From Melanopsichium pennsylvanicum (taxonomy: Eukaryota; Basidiomycota; Ustilaginomycetes; Ustilaginales), in NCBI GenBank assembly GCA_900208305.1, contig OAPG01000006.1, positions 620,001-684,000 on the forward strand: 64,000 bases of DNA, in the 5' to 3' direction. Below, piece by piece: positions 55,988 to 64,000 of the stretch; position 1 is the first letter of the stretch; every line of letters begins with the position of its first letter. The notes beneath the pieces were generated by a model, which searched no databases, was not told the origin of the DNA, and was given only the letters and a program-made list of their open reading frames with translations. The translations under genes and the position numbers were made by a program.

Positions 55988-56870
55988 GTGGGCCTTTTGC
56001 GATCCTGGGCGACTGCTTTCCTATACAGTCCCAAATCATGGATCGGAACATCCGACTTGGCTGCCTACCCTTCCGGCGAACGTAAGGACAGCTTCGCTAC
56101 CTGTGGCTGTGTTGTCAAGAGCCGTGCGACAGTCCACTTGCACCGCCACTTTGAAATGCCAGATGTACCTGGCTCCCCGCTTCCGCCTCCGAGCGTCACC
56201 CAAAATGCTCCTTCAATGCCAAAGATGAAGGGCACTTTGTGTCAAGCTTTGATTCTACCGATGCGCGATGTTGCCGGCGATTCGAGGGTGAGCTCCATGG
56301 TCGCAATTTGTCTGTTCTGCAATTACAAACACAGTCGGGACTTGCCGACATTTGCTGTTCCGTAGATGCTCAACCGACATCGTAGTAACGATTAGTCGTC
56401 TTCCTAAATTGGCGGTTGCACTTCCTTCCGGGGCTACAAGCACATATGCTACATTCAAAACGATCTGTTCCGACTGTTTGTTTCCCGAAACGGTGCGGGG
56501 TTCGCGCCGACGACCACGGTCACGGCTTGCCGATGAGCAAACACCATCTCAAAGTCGTGATCTCACATGCCAGCGGTCGAACTGCGAGGACGACGAACCC
56601 TTTGTCTGTAGCTGCGCTTCATGCTTGTGTCTCTCTTCACTGCGAGCGGCCCAGTCGGATAGCGACAGCATGACTCGAGCCTTCCTGGGACTCTGTAAAC
56701 GCGATCGACGACGAGCGGATCATATGCGGAGGCACTTTGTGCAATCATATTGGTTGCGACTGTCTGCTCAAGTTGGTCAGGCTCCACCTCAAGGACGGCT
56801 CAGCTTGTCCGCTTCGCATTGCTGGATGTTTTCGAGCTGCCTGCACCTTGTCGTCGTGAGTGGTCGGTGA
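55988..56870 (+). pseudogene. Possible C2H2 zinc-finger gene remnants
   Basis: Three separate plus-strand pieces in different frames recall C2H2 fingers: SGERKDS then CGCVVKSRATVHLHRHFE (about 56078-56155), SRDLTCQRSNC then DEPFVCSC (about 56550-56615), and CKRDRRRADHMRRHF (about 56694-56737). The first has a TGEK-like linker. None forms a complete C-x2-C-x12-H-x3-H finger and the pieces cannot be joined with confident splice sites. It could be a decayed gene, an intron-rich gene that I cannot resolve, or chance. Confidence 0.25.
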
Positions 56871-57390
56871 AGCTGATCGAGCATAATGGGACGTTCCCTC
56901 GTTCGAATGCACGCCGCTCATCATCCCAGAACGAGCTGACGACATCGTCGCAGAAAGGGCATCGCAACAAGACCAGCGGTGGCAGGAGATCAGCATGTCC
57001 GACTTGATCCTAATCCGGGCGAACGTCTCGATTCACCAATACAATCTACTTTCCGTCCGGACAACTTCAGATAGGCCGTAAATACATCTGGAAGCAGGTG
57101 CTGATGTAACAGGCAGCCCACTCTCTGACGACTACCCAGCTCACAGGATGAGCCAGCAAATCAAGCCACACTCCGATGCTCGCACCTAAGCCAAGGAAAA
57201 GCACAAATCATACAGTCACAGCAACGGCGAAAGTACAGGGTGTAAAAAAGTCGAAATTACCACGGGCTGGCAGACGTCAGAGATTGCCGCAACAAAAGAG
57301 GCATATCGGTAATGCTAGAAGTACAGAAGGCAGCACAAGAAACGAGACGAGACATGGGAGATATAGCGGAGCAGATGCGCAAAAGGCAAT

Positions 57391-59950
<2,560 letters not shown>

Positions 59951-61038
59951 GCATTGGGTTCTCTCCCTCCGTATCCCCCCCTCGATTGCCGACATGCGCT
60001 CTCATGTTGCTGGTAGCTAGCCCTGGTTCATTCCCCTTTTCCCTTTTCTTTTGTCGTGGCTTTTTCTTTCTTTGTACTTCTAGCCTCATAATGGTTCATA
60101 TAGTCGAATGCTATTTGGTCCAACCATACATCGCTTTGCTTTCGTGTCTCGTGCGTGCGCTGATCTTGTGAAAGCGACTTCAATCAAGACAGCGACGCCA
60201 ACGCAAAAAGCCTCGCTGAGCCAAAGCGCTGGGATGCATCTGCATTCTCAGCTTGAATCTCGCAAGTGATGCGTATGTGCTCGGCAGTTCGGACTCTCCG
60301 GGGCCATAGATGCAACAAGGAAATTGAATCAGGTCATGCGGTTGCGATCAGGCAGGACTTTTACAGCATTGAAAGAGCGTCGTGATGGTGCTAACTTGCA
60401 CGCCGTGTCTTAAGCAGAGAGGTGTGTCTTAAGCCGAGAGCGAAATTCTTGATCTAACAGAACCCAGAATCAAACAAAATCGGGCTGTCAGCTAGTTGTA
60501 TTAAAACCCCCGATTTGAGCTCAGTAAAATCGTGCCAAATCGGCTTTTGCTCGGCCGCGTCCGGCCAAGAGTCGTAGCTGGGCTTTCACAGGCTGAGCCA
60601 CGATCTCAATGGAGTGAAGGTAGTCCAGTGCTTCGGGCTGAGTGGGGATGAATTTATCGAGGCCACAAAAGGGCGTTGGTTGGGCCCTTTTGTACACTGC
60701 AGCAGCATACTGACGACACGCGCTGGTCTGCTCCACGAAGCCAGCCGAGGCTAAAAGAGTGCCTGTTCCACCCCGCCTCCGGATCGAGCCAGTCTAACCG
60801 GACTTAGCAAGGCAATTTGCACCGGCTCCTTTATGCCTCGCCATGGTTCCCCGCGCCAGCTCAAGGCAGACGCTTTCCTTCTTATAAAGGCGCAACGTTG
60901 AAAGCTTCTTCAGCCTTGACCACTGTCATCCACACTGTCCGCATCCCGGTATCGACTTGCTCATTATCTCTAAGCCCATTTCAAATTTCAAAAAGCAATC
61001 TCTGGGATCTCTCTCCATTTCTAAAATCATCGCCCACC
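59951..61038. promoter_or_regulatory. H3 3' side and thiolase promoter side
   Basis: 1.09 kb between tandem genes. A TATA-like CTTATAAAGG lies at about 60881, some 160 bp before the thiolase ATG. A duplicated GTGTCTTAAGC at about 60404-60435 is noted. No gene is recognised. Confidence 0.55.
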
Positions 61039-62415
61039 ATGTCCGCCTTCCAGCAACGTCACGGAAAGAAGAACATCCTTGCCGAGCACGATGACGATGG
61101 TACGTACAGCTACGTATACGCTTCGAGATGTCGCTCTATCGTAGCTGCGTAGACCTGCTCGTTGAGACCGATGCCTTGCGACCAAAATAATTTTGACCCA
61201 GTATATGCCGACCATAGCTGACATGATTGCATCTGCCCTCTTTTGCCATATTTTTCCCTCACAGTCGTCATTGTCTCGGCCCTCCGAACTCCCATCACCA
61301 AGGCCAAGAAGGGTGGCCTCTCCCAGTGCGCTCCCGAGGAATTGCTCGGCTGGACCCTCAAGGGTGTGCTCGCCGAGTCCAAGATCGACCCCAAGCTCAT
61401 TGAGGATGTGGCCGTCGGTACCGTCCTCGCCCCCGGTGGTGGTTCCACCCAGGCCCGTATGGGCGCTCTCTGGGCCGGCATCCCCCACACTGCGGGAGTC
61501 AACAGCTTGAACCGACAGTGCTCTTCCGGTCTCGCTGCCGTCAACCAGATTGCCAACCAGATCGCCCTTGGCCAGATCGAAATCGGCATTGGCTCGGGTG
61601 TCGAGTCCATGACGCTCAACTACGGTGCGGGTGTCATGCCCTCCAAGATGTCGGATGCCGTCATGGAGAACGAGGAGGCTGCCGACTGCCTCATGCCCAT
61701 GGGTATCACCTCGGAGAACGTCGCCAAAAAGTACAATATTGACCGAACCAAGCAGGACACCTTTGCTGCCGAGTCGTTCGCCAAGGCTGCCGCCGCTCAG
61801 AAGGCTGGCAAGTTCAAGAGCGAGATCGTCACAGTCAAGTACACCGACGACGATGGCAACGACCGCACTGTGGACGCTGACGACGGTATCCGAGAGGGTG
61901 TCACTGTCGAGTCGCTCGCTAAGCTTAAGCCTGCTTTTGCCAAGGACGGCTTCACCCACGCCGGTAACGCTTCGCAGGTCAGTGACGGTGCCGCTTCGGT
62001 CCTCCTCGCCCGTCGCAGCGCTGCCAAGAAGTACGGCCTTCCCATCGTTGGCAAGTTTGTCACTTGCTCTGTTGTCGGTGTTCCCCCCAACATCATGGGT
62101 GTCGGTCCCGCTTACGCCATCCCCCGCCTCTTTGAGCTCACGGGCCTTACCAAGGATGACATTGACATCTTTGAGATCAACGAGGCCTTCGCCTCGCAGG
62201 CTCTCTTCTCGGTCGAGCATCTCGGCATCGACAAGAAGAAGGTCAACCCCCTCGGTGGAGCCATCGCCATGGGCCACCCTCTCGGTGCCACTGGAGCCCG
62301 TCAGATTGCCACTGGTCTGGCTGAGGCCAAGCGCCAGGGCGGCAAGAAGCTCATCGTCACCTCGATGTGTGTCGGTACCGGTATGGGCTGCGCTGCTCTC
62401 ATTGTTTCGGCTTGA
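61039..62415 (+). CDS. 3-ketoacyl-CoA thiolase (peroxisomal POT1/ACAA1 type)
   Basis: Two exons: 61039-61099 and 61265-62415, separated by a 165-bp intron (donor GTACGT, acceptor CAG); the junction rebuilds a Val codon. The protein is 403 aa. Active-site motifs are present: the nucleophile Cys in NRQCSSGL, GGAIAMGHPLGATGAR with the catalytic His, and the second Cys in MCVGTGMG. It cleaves 3-ketoacyl-CoA to acetyl-CoA in beta-oxidation. Sequence type suggests the peroxisomal class, but the N-terminus MSAFQQRHGKKNILAEHDDD has no good PTS2 signal and the C-terminus (VSA) is not PTS1. A different first exon or alternative splicing may supply the signal. A long antisense frame over this gene is a shadow. 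Confidence 0.93.
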
Positions 62416-62915
62416 TCGTTCTACCGCAAAATCGGACAAAACATTCCAGCAGACCCTTTTGTAAATTAGATTCCTTTTCAATGCTACCTTGTGAGCACGA
62501 GTACCTCTTGTGATAGGTTGGTTTCTTGTCGAGGCTGCCGGAATCGTACAAGAGTGAAGCCCCAAAACTCGACAGCTCTATGGACGTATTGAGTCTCCAC
62601 CTGCAATAAATCCTCACCCAAAAAAGTGCAACGGTCACACGTCATGTTGGATGCAGCTTTGCTTGATTGGAGGCGTGGGAGGATTTTTGAAGGTCCAAAT
62701 CTGAGAACGCGTCTGCTCAGCCACACTCGCAGCATCTGTGGGCGTCTGGAAAGTAGGTCCCCTCTATTCATCCATCCATCCTTTCGTTCCGCACTTCGGC
62801 GTAACGCACCAAAATTGACATTGTCTCTCTACTCAACCTGCAGTGCCAACTTGACAAATAATCTCCTCGACTCAGCTTCACTCGCCGTCCATTCAGGCAG
62901 ACTGCAAGCGAAGAA
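62416..62915. other. Intergenic between thiolase and a hypothetical gene
   Basis: 500 bp for the thiolase 3' UTR and the downstream promoter. Nothing else is identifiable. Confidence 0.6.
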
Positions 62916-64000
62916 ATGACGTCCTTCATGATGGGTGAGGATCCAGACTATGATTACGAGATGGACCCACAGGCCGTGCCCGCCGCATTCGGTGCCAGCG
63001 TCGAAGACACAATGGACGACGTCACTAGCGAGAGCATGGCCATGTCCGATTCTGGTACATACGCCGAAGCCGTTGACAAGACAGGCATCGACGTCGACTT
63101 TCAAGACTCTACCAACCCAGACTACGAAACTGCGGATCTCCCCGCTCCATTTCAAGCCTCAGGCTCGATCTCTTCTGGTCAATTCGAGAACGTCGACATC
63201 TCAGGGACCGTCGTATCACCATCAGAAAATCAAGTCTACGAGGTCGAAGCAGCTCACGGAGTTGATTTCAAGGCGGAAGTACCATACGAGGCATTGCCCG
63301 AAGCCCCAGCAATCAGCACAGACAGCGCCCAGGTCGCCATCGAGCCAGCAGCTGAAGCGAACAATGAACGGCAGGAGGCTTTCGAGCAGCCGCATGATCA
63401 TGTAGGGACCAGCCACGCCGTGTACGAAGAGGACGAAGTGGATGAGCTACGACATGACCCTGAGCAATCGAAATCACCGAACGGTGTTAACCTCGGCCAT
63501 GCGTTCCAAGAAGCTGATCAACTCGAAGCTGAGGACAAAGCCAACGGAGGAGCGAGTCACGAGGAAAGCGGTGAAGGGGAAGAGGCCCAAAGCGGTTACG
63601 AAAATGGCGCGGATGGCTTCTTCCAAGCAGACGACCAACAAGCAGCAGCAGTTAGGGTGACATTCAACGGTCAAGACTTCGTCATGTGGTCGTCGGCAGA
63701 CATTCCCGCATACCTGGCCCTACCAGACAAAGTGCAAGGGAGCAACCAATTGCATCAGGATGAAGAACTATTGGAAATAGAGGCGCCTGCTATTGAGGTT
63801 CAGCAAGATGTACTTTGGCAGCCTCTCGACAGCCTCTTTGCTAGTCTTCGAGAAAAGAAAGCTCTTGGCGAGTTCCTAGAAGATTCACAGGAGTTGCATC
63901 TCACGTTCTCTGATCTAGATCTTCACGTTGCGGAGGACAATCTTTACTGCCGAGAGATCACCCTTGACGATCTTTTGCAGCTTCATCACGGTCTCGGGCT
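62916..64000 (+). CDS. Acidic conserved fungal protein of unknown function (partial)
   Basis: An open frame of 361 codons from the ATG at 62916, without a stop, cut by the window end. The N-terminal two thirds are acidic and low-complexity (Glu, Asp, Ala, Ser). From about residue 248 a better conserved-looking part begins: VRVTFNGQDFVMWSSADI, then LWQPLDSLFASLREKKAL, ELHLTFSDLDLHVAEDNLY and LDDLLQLHHGLG. This pattern recalls a family of uncharacterised fungal proteins with an FNG start and a LQLHH end, but I cannot name a domain. No signal peptide or membrane segment is visible. Its neighbour thiolase is in the same orientation, with no sign of shared function. Confidence 0.7.
   Translation, partial: MTSFMMGEDPDYDYEMDPQAVPAAFGASVEDTMDDVTSESMAMSDSGTYAEAVDKTGIDVDFQDSTNPDYETADLPAPFQASGSISSGQFENVDISGTVVSPSENQVYEVEAAHGVDFKAEVPYEALPEAPAISTDSAQVAIEPAAEANNERQEAFEQPHDHVGTSHAVYEEDEVDELRHDPEQSKSPNGVNLGHAFQEADQLEAEDKANGGASHEESGEGEEAQSGYENGADGFFQADDQQAAAVRVTFNGQDFVMWSSADIPAYLALPDKVQGSNQLHQDEELLEIEAPAIEVQQDVLWQPLDSLFASLREKKALGEFLEDSQELHLTFSDLDLHVAEDNLYCREITLDDLLQLHHGLG

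Larger units (their letters stand above)
54430..57390. other. 3-kb region between ADAM and histone H4 genes
   Basis: The ADAM-proximal part should hold its promoter. A CA-rich microsatellite lies at 55111-55140. Possible zinc-finger remnants lie at 55.99-56.87 kb (separate entry). The rest has nothing recognisable; the last few hundred bases are probably histone H4 3' UTR. Confidence 0.5.

Noticed and set aside
61027..62565. Long minus-strand frame (512 codons) over the thiolase gene
   Set aside because: It is antisense to a clearly conserved enzyme; the frame stays open because of codon bias and the protein is repetitive and unlike any family.

Overview
The window looks like a chromosomal segment of a smut fungus (Ustilaginaceae: Ustilago, Sporisorium or a relative). 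Genes are moderately GC-rich, their few introns are short and sit near the 5' end (except in ribosomal protein genes), and the predicted proteins (Sin3, Pho85-type cyclins, a MATA-type HMG protein, a cytochrome c very like that described from Ustilago) fit a basidiomycete. The genus is inferred from protein similarity recalled from memory, not from a search.

Layout. Positions 1-7394 hold a Ty3/gypsy chromodomain retrotransposon on the minus strand with intact gag and pol, a probable long terminal repeat (LTR) at 6172-7394 and a 420-bp tandem duplication inside it. The other LTR is not in the window. Positions 7396-8397 are an almost CpG-free relict ending in 30 A. Then come housekeeping genes: cytochrome c (-), a MARVEL-domain membrane protein (-), an MFS transporter (-), SIN3 (+), ribosomal protein eS21 (-), an MFS anion/vitamin-type transporter (+), a Pcl1/2-like cyclin (-), a 9.2-kb stretch with no recognisable gene, fructose-1,6-bisphosphatase (+), ribosomal protein eS4 (-), an HMG-box factor (-), a Pho80-like cyclin (-), an ADAM metalloprotease (-), possible zinc-finger remnants (+), divergent histone H4 (-) and H3 (+), 3-ketoacyl-CoA thiolase (+) and the start of an acidic conserved protein (+) cut by the window end.

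Functionally this is an ordinary chromosome arm and not a cluster: chromatin (Sin3, H3, H4, HMG), cell-cycle or phosphate-type signalling (two Pho85-class cyclins), carbon metabolism (FBPase, thiolase, cytochrome c), translation (eS4, eS21) and transport. Several exon structures were rebuilt from splice signals and protein continuity. They show a start codon split by an intron in the eS4 gene and a first coding exon consisting only of ATG in SIN3.

The most striking signals are in the transposon region. (1) The gag-pol junction carries a complete -1 ribosomal frameshift signal: slippery heptamer GGGAAAC in frame, 7-nt spacer, and an H-type pseudoknot with 10-bp and 7-bp perfect stems. (2) A degenerate repeat family is scattered through non-coding parts of the element and is also present twice, in frame, in pol between protein domains. 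(3) All 14 substitutions between the 420-bp tandem copies are transitions, 11 of them at CpG, and the neighbouring relict has about one CpG in 810 bp. This points to CpG-directed mutation (RIP-like or methylation plus deamination).
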